Source: Ruminococcus sp. (GTDB taxonomy: Bacteria; Bacillota; Clostridia; Oscillospirales; Ruminococcaceae). Taken from it: a DNA stretch of 32,964 bases. The stretch is from NCBI GenBank assembly GCA_017526445.1, contig JAFXRI010000029.1:1-32964 (forward strand). Direction: 5' to 3'. Both the position numbers and the translations under genes were made by a program. Shown in pieces: positions 17,875 to 26,916 of this stretch; the first letter of the stretch is position 1, and each line of letters begins with the position of its first letter. A model generated the notes under the pieces. The model worked only from the letters and a program-made list of their open reading frames with translations. It was not told where the DNA came from and made no database searches.

Positions 17875-20286
17875 ATGGATCTTTCAATGAGATGGCTCAA
17901 AGACTATGTTGATCTGAAAGCCGATGTTAAACAGTTCTGCTCGGATATCACTATCTCGGGCTCTAAGGTGGAATGTTACAGCGAGGAGGGCGCTTATCTC
18001 TCCAACGTAGTTGTCGGCAGGGTAGAGGCTATCGAGCGACATCCCGATTCCGACCATATGTGGATAACACAGATAAATGTCGGCGAGGATGAGCTCGTTC
18101 AGATCGTCACCGGCGCACAGAACGTCAAGCAGGGGGATTATGTCCCTGTTGCCAAGCATAAGTCCACCGTCCTCCATGAGGGCAAGGAGGTAAAGATCAC
18201 CAAGGGCAAGCTCAGAGGAGTCGCTTCCAACGGTATGCTCTGCTCACTGGCTGAACTCGGACTAACTGTCCACGATTTTCCCTATGCTATCGAGGATGGC
18301 ATATTCATCCTCGGCGACGACTGTGATAAAACTTTAGGCAAAGACATCCGCGAGGCTATCGGTTTCAACGATACCACAGTCGAGTTCGAGATAACCTCCA
18401 ACCGTCCCGACTGTCTTGCCGTTATCGGCCTTGCAAGAGAAACAGCCGCTACATATAATATACCCCTGAACGTAAAGAAACCTGAATATAAAGGCGTTGA
18501 CGGCGATGTCAATGATTATCTCAAGGTCGCTATCCATAATACCGACCTCTGCAAAAGATATATCGGCGCTATCGTGAAGAACGTTAAGATCGAACCCTCT
18601 CCCCGCTGGATGAGAGAGCGCCTGCGTGCCTGCGGAGTACGTCCTATCAACAACTTCGTTGATATCACCAACTTCGTTATGCTCGAATACGGCAGACCTA
18701 TGCACGCCTTTGACCTGCGCTATGTTGAGGGCGGCGAGATCAACGTAAGAAATGCCGCACCCGGCGAGACGATCACTACTCTCGACGGCGTTGAGCGTCA
18801 GCTCTCCCCCGAGATGCTGGTCATCGCCGATGCCAAGAAGCCCGTTGCCGTTGCCGGCGTTATGGGCGGCGAGTACAGCGGTATCATGGACGACACTACA
18901 ACTGTCGTGTTCGAGTCTGCCTGCTTCGACGGCGCATCCGTAAGAACAACTGCCAAGAAGCTCGGTATGAGAACGGATGCTTCCGCAAGATACGAGAAGG
19001 GGCTTGATCCCCATGAGTGCTATGAGGCCCTGATGCGTGCCTGCCAGCTGGTCGAGGAACTGGGTGCAGGCGAGGTCATCCATAACTATATCGACTGCAA
19101 TTATCAGTCGGAGGAGCCTAAGAAAGTGGACTTCTCTGCCGAGTGGATCAACCGCTTCCTGGGCACCGATATCCCCGAGGCTCAGATGATCGACTATCTG
19201 AACAGACTGGGCATAAAGGTCGAGAACGGCAAGGCTGTCTCCCCCTGGTACAGGATAGACCTTGAGGTCAAGGCCGATATCGCCGAGGAAGTCGCAAGAC
19301 TCTATGACTACAATAACATCCCCGATACTATCATCCGCGGCGTAGCCAACGCTAAGCTCACCGATAAGCAGAAGTTCGAGCGCAGCATCAAGGAAGCTGT
19401 CCTCGCAATGGGCGTGAATGAGATCGCTACCTTCTCCTTCATCTCCCCCAAGTATTTCGACAAGATCAGACTGCCCGAGGATTCCAAACTCCGCAGGACT
19501 GTCACCATTATGAACCCTCTGGGCGAGGATACCTCTGTTATGAGAACAACGATCATCCCCTCTGTGTGCGAGGTCCTCGCAAGGAACTACAGCTACCGCA
19601 ACCCCGAGGCTTATGTGTTCGAGATGGGCAATGAGTATCTCCCCGTTGAGGGTGAGGAGCTCCCGGCCGAGCCTGTACGTCTCGGCATAGGCGTATATGA
19701 TACAAAGGACAGCTTTGATTTCTTCGACCTCAAGGGCATCGTGGAGGGCGTCCTGAAAAAGGCCGGCGTTAAGGAATATGAGATCAGCCGCCCGGATGAC
19801 AGCTGTATCTTTGACGAGAAGGTCTCCTTCCACCCCGGCAGAGCAGCAGTAGTCACCGCCGACGGCGAGCAGCTGGGCATCTTCGGCGAGCTGCATCCCG
19901 AGGTCTGCGAGAATTACGGCATCGGCACAAGAGCCTACGCCGCTAAGATCAATATCCCCGAGCTTATGGCTAAGGGCACTCCCGAGAAGACCTATTCTCC
20001 TCTGCCCAGGTATCCCGCTACCACACGCGATATATCAGTTGCCTGTGACGCTTCTCTCCCCGTAGCTGAGCTTGAAAAGGCAATAAGACAGGCCGTCGGC
20101 TCTATACTTGAAAAGGTCACCCTTTTCGACGTCTATACAGGCGAGCAGATCGAGGCCGGCAAGAAGTCCGTTTCTTATTCCATCTCTATGCGTTCCCACG
20201 AGGGCACCCTTACCGACGAGCAGGCTGACAAGGCAATGGACAAAGTCGTTAAGGCCCTTGCCGATCTCGGAGCTGAAAGAAGATAA
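17875..20286 (+). CDS. pheT: Phenylalanyl-tRNA synthetase beta subunit
   Basis: PheT is the beta subunit, which supplies tRNA binding and editing. The 803-residue length is normal for Firmicutes. The order is: a tRNA-binding OB domain (about residues 40-150, VVGRVEAIERHPDSDHMWIT), B3/B4 editing domain (about 205-400), B5 domain (about 400-475), catalytic-like core (ISPKYFD to HPEVCENYGIG, about 490-695) and a C-terminal anticodon-binding FDX-ACB domain starting near YSPLPRYPATTRDIS. AGGA lies ahead of the ATG at 17875. It is the last gene of the T-box operon. Confidence 0.97.
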   Translation: MDLSMRWLKDYVDLKADVKQFCSDITISGSKVECYSEEGAYLSNVVVGRVEAIERHPDSDHMWITQINVGEDELVQIVTGAQNVKQGDYVPVAKHKSTVLHEGKEVKITKGKLRGVASNGMLCSLAELGLTVHDFPYAIEDGIFILGDDCDKTLGKDIREAIGFNDTTVEFEITSNRPDCLAVIGLARETAATYNIPLNVKKPEYKGVDGDVNDYLKVAIHNTDLCKRYIGAIVKNVKIEPSPRWMRERLRACGVRPINNFVDITNFVMLEYGRPMHAFDLRYVEGGEINVRNAAPGETITTLDGVERQLSPEMLVIADAKKPVAVAGVMGGEYSGIMDDTTTVVFESACFDGASVRTTAKKLGMRTDASARYEKGLDPHECYEALMRACQLVEELGAGEVIHNYIDCNYQSEEPKKVDFSAEWINRFLGTDIPEAQMIDYLNRLGIKVENGKAVSPWYRIDLEVKADIAEEVARLYDYNNIPDTIIRGVANAKLTDKQKFERSIKEAVLAMGVNEIATFSFISPKYFDKIRLPEDSKLRRTVTIMNPLGEDTSVMRTTIIPSVCEVLARNYSYRNPEAYVFEMGNEYLPVEGEELPAEPVRLGIGVYDTKDSFDFFDLKGIVEGVLKKAGVKEYEISRPDDSCIFDEKVSFHPGRAAVVTADGEQLGIFGELHPEVCENYGIGTRAYAAKINIPELMAKGTPEKTYSPLPRYPATTRDISVACDASLPVAELEKAIRQAVGSILEKVTLFDVYTGEQIEAGKKSVSYSISMRSHEGTLTDEQADKAMDKVVKALADLGAERR

Positions 20287-20348
20287 GACAGCTTATACAA
20301 AAACCATCGGAACAGTTTGTGCAGCTTACCCAATTTTCTTAAAAACTC

Positions 20349-20377
20349 TTGTTATTTGCCGCCTTATGGTATATAAT
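20349..20377 (+). promoter_or_regulatory. Promoter of ireB
   Basis: TTGTTA (20349-20354) and a perfect TATAAT (20372-20377) are spaced 17 bases apart in the 150-base gap behind pheT, which holds no other feature. No terminator for pheT can be read here. Confidence 0.75.
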
Positions 20378-20436
20378 GAGAATAGGTCAATAGTTTGTAC
20401 AGTTTACTGTGCGGTTGACATTAAGGAGATGATACT

Positions 20437-20682
20437 ATGCACGAACAGACAATGGAGTTTTCAGTCGTAAGGGATAATAAATCAGAGATCAAAAAGAACC
20501 TGACTATCATCTACGACGCTCTTAAAGAAAAGGGTTACAACCCTATAAATCAGATAGTTGGATATATCCTTTCGGAGGATCCGACCTACATAACCACCTA
20601 CAACAGCGCAAGAAGCCTTGTGCGTCATATCGACAGAGATGAACTGCTGCAGGAGCTTGTAAGGTCTTATCTCGATGTCTGA
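20437..20682 (+). CDS. ireB: IreB-family regulatory phosphoprotein
   Basis: An 81-residue protein of the UPF0297/IreB (YrzL) family, which is phosphorylated by the Ser/Thr kinase PrkC/IreK in Firmicutes and has a role in cell-wall stress and cephalosporin tolerance in enterococci. The family core is plain: [26 protein letters not shown] followed by [38 protein letters not shown] precedes the ATG. A candidate phosphoacceptor is Thr5. In many relatives the gene is next to ruvX; here it stands alone between pheT and pyk with its own promoter and terminator. Confidence 0.92.
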   Translation: MHEQTMEFSVVRDNKSEIKKNLTIIYDALKEKGYNPINQIVGYILSEDPTYITTYNSARSLVRHIDRDELLQELVRSYLDV

Positions 20683-20696
20683 TCTGAATTAAAAAT

Positions 20697-20732
20697 AAGC
20701 GGAACGGATCGCTTTGATCTGTTCCGCTTTTT
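20697..20732. terminator. Bidirectional terminator between ireB and pyk
   Basis: AAGCGGAACGGATC and GATCTGTTCCGCTT pair around GCTTT with one G-T mismatch-type pair; T-run follows on the plus strand and AAAAAT precedes it. It serves both convergent genes. Confidence 0.88.
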
Positions 20733-20758
20733 GATTTGCGTCCGCAGGGGGGAGAGCT

Positions 20759-22180
20759 TTATTTAACAGTCTCCACCTTGATAAGGTTCGTTGTTCCGCT
20801 GCGGCCGAGAGGTACTCCCGCCGTAACTACCACAAGATCTCCCTCTTTGAGATAGCCCAGTTTCTTGGAAACGTCTATTGCGTGCTCGATCAGCTCGTCA
20901 GTGCTGTTCTTTTCTTCGATGAGGCCCGGCTTTACGCCCCAGGACATATTCATATGCCTGCATATGGTCTCGTCAGTGGTCAGACCTATTATCGGGCAGT
21001 CAGGACGGAACTTGGAAAGCTGTCTCGCAGTGGCACCGCTCTTGGTGACGGTCATTACCGCAGCCGCCCCCAGATCGTGAGCCGTGGTAACTGTGGCGTG
21101 GGATATGGCCTCAGTGACAGATTCGCTCTTGGGATCGTCACGCATACGGAACCGCTTCTTGTAATCTATGTCCTGCTCGGTGGTCTCGGCAATGAGAGCC
21201 ATAGTCTTTACCGCCTCGATAGGATATGAGCCTGCCGCAGTCTCGCCCGAGAGCATTATCGCTGAGGTGCCGTCATAGATAGCGTTGGCGACGTCGGTTA
21301 TCTCCGCTCTCGTCGGGCGGGGATTGGTCATCATAGATTCCAGCATCTGAGTGGCTGTTACCACCTGCTTGCCTGCATTGTAGGCCTTGTGGATAAGATC
21401 CTTCTGGATCGCAGGGATCTGCTCAAAAGGTATCTCAACTCCCATATCACCTCTTGCCACCATTATGCCGTCGGCAGCCTCAAGTATCTCGTCGATGTTC
21501 TCAACGCCCTCAGCATTCTCAATCTTGGCGATTATCCTCGGGTTGTTCCAGCCCAGAGACTGGGTGAACTTTCTGAGGTAGATAACATCCGCACCCGTCC
21601 GCACGAAAGAGGCGGCGATGAAATCAAAGCCCATCTTTGCACCGAAAGCCAGATCGTTCATATCCGCATCGGAGATATAAGGCATAGAGAGCTTGGCCCC
21701 CGGTACGTTGATACCCTTGTGGTCGGAGAGCTTTCCTCCGTGCTTTACCTCGCAGATTATATCCGTCCCGCTTACCGAGCTGACAGTCAGCTCAATGACT
21801 CCGTCATTTATAAGGATGCGCGAGCCGGCCGAGACATCCTTCGGCAGATGCTCGAATGTTATGGATGCGATCTCGTTCGTTCCCTCAACGTCACGCGTGG
21901 TGAGGGTGAAGGTGTCACCGTCCTTTATCTCTACAGGCTTGTGATCTTTGAAATCCCTGAGCCTTATCTCCGGCCCCTTGGTGTCCAGCAGACAGGCGAC
22001 ATTCAGCCCCAGCTCACTGCTGAGACGGCGCACAGTCTCAAAACGCTGCTTGTGGACCTCGTGATCCGAGTGGGAGAAGTTGAACCTTGCAACATCCATA
22101 CCCGAGAGCATAAGCTCCTTCAGAACGTTTTCGTCATCTGTGGACGGACCTATAGTACAAACGATCTTTGTTTTTCTCAT
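20759..22180 (-). CDS. pyk: Pyruvate kinase
   Basis: Pyruvate kinase turns phosphoenolpyruvate and ADP into pyruvate and ATP at the end of glycolysis. The 473-residue protein has the usual single-unit length without the extra C-terminal PEP-utiliser domain. Motifs are TKIVCTIGPSTDD (start), DTKGPEIRL with the glutamate of potassium-dependent enzymes, the catalytic KIENAEGVENIDEI, MVARGDMGVEIP and the switch loop NPRPTRAEITDVANAIYDGT. A GTG at 22189 abuts the Shine-Dalgarno, so the ATG at 22180 (GAAAGG eleven bases away) is preferred. It has its own promoter. Confidence 0.97.
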   Translation of the reverse strand: MRKTKIVCTIGPSTDDENVLKELMLSGMDVARFNFSHSDHEVHKQRFETVRRLSSELGLNVACLLDTKGPEIRLRDFKDHKPVEIKDGDTFTLTTRDVEGTNEIASITFEHLPKDVSAGSRILINDGVIELTVSSVSGTDIICEVKHGGKLSDHKGINVPGAKLSMPYISDADMNDLAFGAKMGFDFIAASFVRTGADVIYLRKFTQSLGWNNPRIIAKIENAEGVENIDEILEAADGIMVARGDMGVEIPFEQIPAIQKDLIHKAYNAGKQVVTATQMLESMMTNPRPTRAEITDVANAIYDGTSAIMLSGETAAGSYPIEAVKTMALIAETTEQDIDYKKRFRMRDDPKSESVTEAISHATVTTAHDLGAAAVMTVTKSGATARQLSKFRPDCPIIGLTTDETICRHMNMSWGVKPGLIEEKNSTDELIEHAIDVSKKLGYLKEGDLVVVTAGVPLGRSGTTNLIKVETVK

Positions 22181-22217
22181 AAAAGACACTGCCTTTCAAA
22201 ATGTGTTTCCACAAGAT

Positions 22218-22246
22218 ATTATATACCATAAGTCCCGATTAGTCAA
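22218..22246 (-). promoter_or_regulatory. Promoter of pyk
   Basis: On the minus strand TTGACT (22246-22241) and TATAAT (22223-22218) are 17 bases apart. Confidence 0.88.
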
Positions 22247-22257
22247 TGCCGTGAAAC

Positions 22258-22294
22258 AAAAAAGGCTGTGCAGCCCCAAAAGCCGCACAGCCTG
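22258..22294 (-). terminator. Terminator of the rubrerythrin gene
   Basis: On the minus strand AGGCTGTGCGGC and GCTGCACAGCC form a stem around a small loop and end in a run of Ts. It separates rubrerythrin from pyk. Confidence 0.88.
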
Positions 22295-22306
22295 TGATGT
22301 ATGATA

Positions 22307-22855
22307 TTACTTGAAATATCTGTCGTAGAGCCCCTTGAAGCCGCAGCCGTGACGTGCCTCGTCCTTTGCCATCTCATGAACTGTGTCGTGGATAGCATCG
22401 TAGCCCAGTTCCTTAGCTCTTCTTGCCAGCTTCATCTTGCCCTCGCAGGCACCGTTTTCAGCCATATATCTGAGCTCAAGGTTCTTCTTGGTGGAGGGTG
22501 TTACGACCTCGCCCAGCAGCTCTGCAAACTTGGCAGCGTGCTCGGCTTCCTCCCATGCAGCCTTCTCATAGTACAGACCTACCTCGGGATAACCCTCTCT
22601 GTAAGCAACTCTTGCCATTGCAAGATACATCCCGACTTCGCTGCACTCGCCGTTGAAGTTGTCCTTCAGATCAGCAACTACTTCAGGATCCAGTCCCTGA
22701 GCAATGCCGACCTTGTGCTGATCGGCCCATACGAGCTCAGCAGCTTCCTCCATCTTGTTGAACTTTTCTCCGGGCACTTTGCACTGCGGACAGAATTCCG
22801 GAGCAGTCTCTCCCTCGTAGATATAGCCGCATACTGAACAAACCCATTTTGCCAT
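22307..22855 (-). CDS. Rubrerythrin, N-terminal-rubredoxin ('reverse') type
   Basis: Rubrerythrins are di-iron peroxidases that detoxify hydrogen peroxide in anaerobes. The 182-residue protein begins with a rubredoxin-like metal site: CSVCG (Cys6, Cys9) and CPQCK (near residue 25), followed by a four-helix di-iron domain with Glu/His ligands in [22 protein letters not shown] and [12 protein letters not shown]. Putting the rubredoxin domain first is the 'reverse' arrangement known from clostridia. AAAGGAGG lies seven bases before the ATG at 22855; an upstream frame start at 22888 lacks support. It has its own promoter and terminator. Confidence 0.93.
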   Translation of the reverse strand: MAKWVCSVCGYIYEGETAPEFCPQCKVPGEKFNKMEEAAELVWADQHKVGIAQGLDPEVVADLKDNFNGECSEVGMYLAMARVAYREGYPEVGLYYEKAAWEEAEHAAKFAELLGEVVTPSTKKNLELRYMAENGACEGKMKLARRAKELGYDAIHDTVHEMAKDEARHGCGFKGLYDRYFK

Positions 22856-22911
22856 AATATGACCTCCTTTAATAATGTACGGATACAATAAACAGTATCT
22901 CTTATCTATTG

Positions 22912-22940
22912 ATTATACCATATCTGACTAACAATGTCAA
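22912..22940 (-). promoter_or_regulatory. Promoter of the rubrerythrin gene
   Basis: On the minus strand a perfect TTGACA (22940-22935) and TATAAT (22917-22912) are 17 bases apart. No operator such as a PerR box is evident at a glance. Confidence 0.9.
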
Positions 22941-23048
22941 CGAACGCAGATGGCAAAAAAGGGGTAGGTCTTTTATGCATATTTCACAACGCCCGGCAGC
23001 AGGAGGAGAGCTTTTTGCAAATTTGTAAAAAAAATACCTGTGGGGTAC

Positions 23049-23077
23049 TTGACAAATCAGAGAAAATGGGGTAAACT
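23049..23077 (+). promoter_or_regulatory. Promoter of the hrcA operon
   Basis: TTGACA (23049-23054) and TAAACT (23072-23077) are separated by 17 bases. The CIRCE operator begins five bases later, placing the transcription start at its edge. Confidence 0.85.
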
Positions 23078-23081
23078 ATAC

Positions 23082-23108
23082 TTAGCACTCAAAGGGTGTG
23101 AGTGCTAA
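23082..23108 (+). promoter_or_regulatory. CIRCE operator (perfect)
   Basis: TTAGCACTC (23082-23090) and GAGTGCTAA (23100-23108) are separated by nine bases. Both halves match the HrcA operator consensus exactly. HrcA binding here should repress the hrcA-grpE-dnaK-dnaJ genes until heat stress. Confidence 0.95.
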
Positions 23109-23131
23109 CACTCAAAAAGCTCAAGTGCTAA
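23105..23131 (+). promoter_or_regulatory. Second, imperfect CIRCE overlapping the first
   Basis: CTAACACTC (23105-23113), nine bases, then AAGTGCTAA (23123-23131). The right half matches 8 of 9 consensus bases and the left 7 of 9. The element shares four bases with the first CIRCE, so the two dyads are fused. Confidence 0.65.
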
Positions 23132-23154
23132 CCGTGTGGAGGGAAGTGTGACTT

Positions 23155-24183
23155 ATGGATAGCAGAAAGCTGAAGATACTGACAGCAGTCGTTGATGAAT
23201 ATATCACGACGGGCGAGCCGGTCGGTTCCAAAGCTATTATGAGCCACGTCAAAGCCTCATCTGCTACGATCCGCAATGAGATGGCCGAGCTTGAAAAGCA
23301 GGGCTACCTCGAACAGCCCCATACTTCCGCGGGCAGAGTCCCTACCTATAACGGGTTCAGGCTCTATGTTGACAGCCTTGTGCAGACGGATCCGCTGACG
23401 GACGAAGAAAAGGCCAAACTCGATGCGATGATACCTGCCACGGCAGTGACCGAGGAGGAGCTTGTGAATTCTGCATCGGTGGCGTTGGCCGAGCTAACTA
23501 AGTGTGCATCTGTCGTCGCCAGCCAGGCGCCTAAGTTCTCTATGATCTCCAAGGTCGAGGTCATACCCACAGGCAAGCGGATGTATGTGATACTGATGAT
23601 AACTTCCAACGGCACGATCAAGAATAAGGTCTGCCGGCTGGAATTTGATCTTACCAGTGAGCAGCTGGAGTTCTTCGATAACTTTATGCAGAAAAACCTG
23701 CACGGTGTTTCGGTGGATGAGCTGTCGGATAAGATGTTCGATGACCTGACCGCGGCGATGGGAGCGTATATGATGTCCCTCGCGCCGCTTATGTCGGAGC
23801 TCCTGGAGCTTTCAAAGGAGTTTGTTTCTCAGGAGGTCTCGGTGGCAGGGGCCAAGAACCTGCTGGCCTGCAAGGACTTCGACCAGCACGAGATCATAAG
23901 CTTCCTTGATAATAAACGGGAGATGATGCAGTTCATCAACGAGAGCTTCTCGGGACTCCAGGTGCTTTTCGCTCCCGAGAGCGACGGATTCGTTATCAGC
24001 AATTCCTCGCTTATCGCCGCTCCGTTCAAAAAGGACGGCAAACAGATCGGCACTCTCGGACTTTTAGGACCTATGAGACTTGACTATGCCAAGTTCATCC
24101 CCTATATCGAGTATTTCTCCGAGAGGATAACCGAGCTGCTCACCGACAGCGAGGACGCAGATGATAAAGACAGTAATAAATAA
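23155..24183 (+). CDS. hrcA: Heat-inducible transcription repressor HrcA
   Basis: HrcA represses class I heat-shock genes by binding CIRCE; GroE is its usual activity control. The 342-residue protein has an N-terminal winged helix (KILTAVVDEYITTGEPVGSKAI, ATIRNEMAELEKQGYLEQPHTSAGRVPT) and the GAF-like and inserted dimerisation domains. Length is normal. GGAGGGAAG lies eight bases before the ATG at 23155. It sits first in the operon behind its own tandem operator, followed by grpE, dnaK and dnaJ. Confidence 0.96.
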   Translation: MDSRKLKILTAVVDEYITTGEPVGSKAIMSHVKASSATIRNEMAELEKQGYLEQPHTSAGRVPTYNGFRLYVDSLVQTDPLTDEEKAKLDAMIPATAVTEEELVNSASVALAELTKCASVVASQAPKFSMISKVEVIPTGKRMYVILMITSNGTIKNKVCRLEFDLTSEQLEFFDNFMQKNLHGVSVDELSDKMFDDLTAAMGAYMMSLAPLMSELLELSKEFVSQEVSVAGAKNLLACKDFDQHEIISFLDNKREMMQFINESFSGLQVLFAPESDGFVISNSSLIAAPFKKDGKQIGTLGLLGPMRLDYAKFIPYIEYFSERITELLTDSEDADDKDSNK

Positions 24184-24202
24184 GGAAAGTGAGGCGATCC
24201 CG

Positions 24203-24775
24203 GTGGCAGAGACAAACGAAGAAAAGGACCTTGAAGAAACTAAGGAGACACAGGAAGAGACACAGGATACCCCGGCAGATCAGGATGTTACAGAGGAGGC
24301 AGAACAAAAGAAAGAAGATGAAGCTCCCGAGCAGACAGAAGAAGAGAAGCTCAGAGCTGAGCTTGAAGCCGCCAATGACAAATATCTGCGGCTGATGGCT
24401 GAGTACGACAATTTCAGGAAGCGCAGCGCTAAGGAGCGGCTGGAGCTTTCAAATTCCGTCAAGGGAGATACCGTGGGAGAGATACTTCCCCTTTTCGACA
24501 ACTTCGAGCGTGCGCTTGCAGCCGAGACCGAGGACCTTGCATATAAGCAGGGCGTCGAGATGATATTCAAGCAGTTCGGCGATATGCTCACCAAGCTGGG
24601 AGTAAAGGCTATGGACCTCGTCGGAAAAGAGTTCGATCCCAACACAGCAATGGCAGTAAGCTCCATAGAAGATGACGAGCTGGGCGAGAATGTAGTGGCG
24701 CAGGTGCTGCAAAACGGCTACACCCTCGGCGATAAGGTCATCCGCCACGCAATGGTCGTGGTCGCAAACCCCTGA
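24203..24775 (+). CDS. grpE: GrpE nucleotide exchange factor
   Basis: GrpE releases ADP from DnaK. The 190-residue protein has an acidic N-terminus, a long coiled coil (EEEKLRAELEAANDKYLRLMAEYDNFRKR), and the GrpE head with GVKAMDLVGKEFDPNTAMAV and the C-terminal LQNGYTLGDKVIRHAMVVVA signature. The GTG at 24203 has GAGG eight bases upstream. An in-frame ATG at 24161 overlapping hrcA is an alternative and would add 14 residues. It follows hrcA directly. Confidence 0.9.
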   Translation: MAETNEEKDLEETKETQEETQDTPADQDVTEEAEQKKEDEAPEQTEEEKLRAELEAANDKYLRLMAEYDNFRKRSAKERLELSNSVKGDTVGEILPLFDNFERALAAETEDLAYKQGVEMIFKQFGDMLTKLGVKAMDLVGKEFDPNTAMAVSSIEDDELGENVVAQVLQNGYTLGDKVIRHAMVVVANP

Positions 24776-24874
24776 GGCCCATCGGATAAGATGTCCGCTC
24801 GCGCAGGATGCCTGCGGCACCGGCAGGGCTCATAATTAATGTAAATAATGCTATATTGAAAGGAAGAATGACTT

Positions 24875-26749
24875 ATGGCAAAGATTATAGGTATTGACTT
24901 AGGTACAACAAACAGCTGCGTAGCAGTAATGGAGGGCGGCGAAGCCGTCGTTATCCCCAACAGCGAAGGCGCAAGAACTACTCCTTCCGTTGTCGGCGTT
25001 TCCAAAAACGGCGACAGACTGGTAGGCCAGGTTGCCAAGAGACAGGCTGTTACTAACTTTGATAACACAGTTATCTCTATCAAGAGACATATGGGATCGG
25101 ACTATAAGGCTCAGATGGGCGGCAAGAGCTATACTCCCCAGGAGATCAGCGCTATGATCCTCCAGAAGCTCAAGGCCGATGCCGAGGCATATCTCGGCGA
25201 GACCGTGACCGAGGCCGTTATCACCGTTCCTGCATACTTCACCGACGCTCAGCGTCAGGCTACCAAGGACGCCGGACAGATCGCCGGCCTTAACGTAAAG
25301 CGTATCATCAATGAGCCGACAGCCGCGGCCCTTTCTTACGGTATCGATAAGGAAGAGGACCAGAAGGTCATGGTCTATGACCTGGGCGGCGGTACTTTCG
25401 ATGTGTCTATCATCGAAATGGGCGACGGCGTTACCGAGGTCCTCGCAACAGCAGGCAATAACAAGCTGGGCGGCGATGACTTCGACCAGCGCATCATCGA
25501 CTGGATGATCAGAGAGTTCAAGAGCGCCGAGGGCGTTGACCTCTCCGGAGATAAGATGGCTATGCAGAGACTCAAGGAAGCAGCAGAAAAGGCTAAGATC
25601 GAGCTGTCCTCGACTCCTTCCTCTACTATCTCCCTGCCCTTCATCACAGCCGATGCTACAGGCCCCAAGCACCTGGAGATGACTCTTACTCAGGCTAAGT
25701 TCAACGAAATGACCGCTGATCTTGTCGAGATGACTATGGGCCCTGTAAGACAGGCACTCTCCGATTCCGGACTTACAGCAAATGACCTGCAGAAAGTCCT
25801 TATGGTCGGCGGTTCTTCGAGAATACCCGCTGTTCAGGAGGCTGTAAAGAAGTTCATCGGCAAGGAGCCCTTCAAGGGCATCAACCCCGATGAGTGCGTA
25901 GCTCTCGGTGCCGCATATCAGGGCGGCGTGCTCGGCGGCGATGTCAAGGAAGGCCTGCTGCTGCTGGACGTTACTCCTCTGTCCCTCTCTATCGAGACCG
26001 CAGGCGGCGTAGCTACCAAGATGATCGAGAGAAATACTACCATCCCTACAAAGAAGACTCAGGTGTTCTCCACCTATGCGGATAATCAGACTGCCGTTGA
26101 TATCAACGTCCTCCAGGGTGAGCGTGAGTTCGCTAAGGATAATAAGCAGCTGGGTATGTTCCGTCTCGACGGTATCGCCCCCGCTCCGAGAGGCATCCCT
26201 CAGATCGAGGTAACATTCGATATCGACGCCAACGGTATCGTTCACGTTTCCGCTAAGGATCTGGGTACCGGCAAGGAGCAGAATATCACTATCACTTCTT
26301 CCACCAATATGTCCAAGGAGGATATAGATAAGGCCGTCAAGGAGGCAGAGGCTTTCGCTGCCGAGGACGCCAAGAAGAAGGAAGAAGTCGATGAGAGAAA
26401 TAAAGCCGATCAGATGTGCTTCCAGGTCGAGAAGGCTATGAACGAGTTCGGCGATAAGGTAACAGCCGATGAGAAGAGCACCGTTCAGGCTAAGATCGAT
26501 GCACTGAAGGAAGCTCTCAAGGGTACCGATATCGAGGCCGTAAAGGCTAAGAATAAGGAGCTGGAGGATGCATTCCAGCCTGTAGCCACAAGGATCTATC
26601 AGGCAGCTGCACAGGCACAGCAGGCAGCCGGCGGCGCCCAGGGCTTTGATCCCAACAATATGGGCGGCATGAACGGCGGCGCTGCACAGGGCGGCTCCGG
26701 CAACGGCGGTGACGATGTCATAGATGCTGAGTTCACCGACGCAGAATGA
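24875..26749 (+). CDS. dnaK: Chaperone DnaK (Hsp70)
   Basis: DnaK is the ATP-driven Hsp70 chaperone. The 624-residue protein starts [19 protein letters not shown], has the phosphate loop [13 protein letters not shown] and [11 protein letters not shown] in the nucleotide domain, and the substrate domain from about residue 360 ([17 protein letters not shown]). The tail is Gly/Asn/Gln-rich and ends [10 protein letters not shown]. Length is usual for Gram-positive DnaK. AAAGGAAG lies upstream of the ATG. It follows grpE after 99 bases and precedes dnaJ. Confidence 0.98.
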   Translation: MAKIIGIDLGTTNSCVAVMEGGEAVVIPNSEGARTTPSVVGVSKNGDRLVGQVAKRQAVTNFDNTVISIKRHMGSDYKAQMGGKSYTPQEISAMILQKLKADAEAYLGETVTEAVITVPAYFTDAQRQATKDAGQIAGLNVKRIINEPTAAALSYGIDKEEDQKVMVYDLGGGTFDVSIIEMGDGVTEVLATAGNNKLGGDDFDQRIIDWMIREFKSAEGVDLSGDKMAMQRLKEAAEKAKIELSSTPSSTISLPFITADATGPKHLEMTLTQAKFNEMTADLVEMTMGPVRQALSDSGLTANDLQKVLMVGGSSRIPAVQEAVKKFIGKEPFKGINPDECVALGAAYQGGVLGGDVKEGLLLLDVTPLSLSIETAGGVATKMIERNTTIPTKKTQVFSTYADNQTAVDINVLQGEREFAKDNKQLGMFRLDGIAPAPRGIPQIEVTFDIDANGIVHVSAKDLGTGKEQNITITSSTNMSKEDIDKAVKEAEAFAAEDAKKKEEVDERNKADQMCFQVEKAMNEFGDKVTADEKSTVQAKIDALKEALKGTDIEAVKAKNKELEDAFQPVATRIYQAAAQAQQAAGGAQGFDPNNMGGMNGGAAQGGSGNGGDDVIDAEFTDAE

Positions 26750-26779
26750 TCTGTGAAACGATAAGATGAATGACCGCAG

Positions 26780-26820
26780 ACCGCAGGGCAGAAATGCTCT
26801 GCGGTTTAGTGGGATTTTTT
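26780..26820 (+). terminator. Weak terminator behind dnaK
   Basis: ACCGCAGGGCA pairs with TGCTCTGCGGT around GAAA. The T-tract is interrupted (TTTAGTGGGATTTTTT), so partial read-through into dnaJ is plausible, which would make dnaJ less abundant than dnaK. Confidence 0.65.
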
Positions 26821-26825
26821 AACAA

Positions 26826-26898
26826 TGTACAGTTGATAGTGGATAGTTGATAATGAGCCGCGTTCCTTCGTTATCAGCTCTCTGCCATCAACTGCATA
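26826..26898 (+). repeat. Imperfect palindromic repeat before dnaJ
   Basis: The left arm (26831-26853, ending GATAGTTGATAAT) and right arm (26871-26895) are imperfect inverted copies, giving a long hairpin. Its left end, ACAATGTACAGTT, resembles ACAATGCACAGTT at the element before pflB, so it may be a small dispersed element. Confidence 0.5.
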
Positions 26899-26916
26899 TC
26901 AGTGAGGAGAATGCTT

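Noticed and set aside
18334-19896. Long minus-strand open frame opposite pheT
   Set aside because: pheT is unmistakable on the plus strand over the same bases; the antisense product has no recognisable domain and repeats low-complexity patterns expected of a shadow.
21389-22231. Plus-strand open frame opposite pyk, overlapping its promoter
   Set aside because: Pyruvate kinase is certain on the minus strand, and the plus-strand frame lacks a start signal or motif.
24776-24874. GC-rich dyads between grpE and dnaK as a terminator
   Set aside because: The pairing is short and no T-run follows; a terminator here would cut dnaK off from its operon.
24899-26245. Long minus-strand open frame opposite dnaK
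   Set aside because: Antisense to a highly conserved gene; such frames opposite dnaK are a well-known artefact of codon usage.
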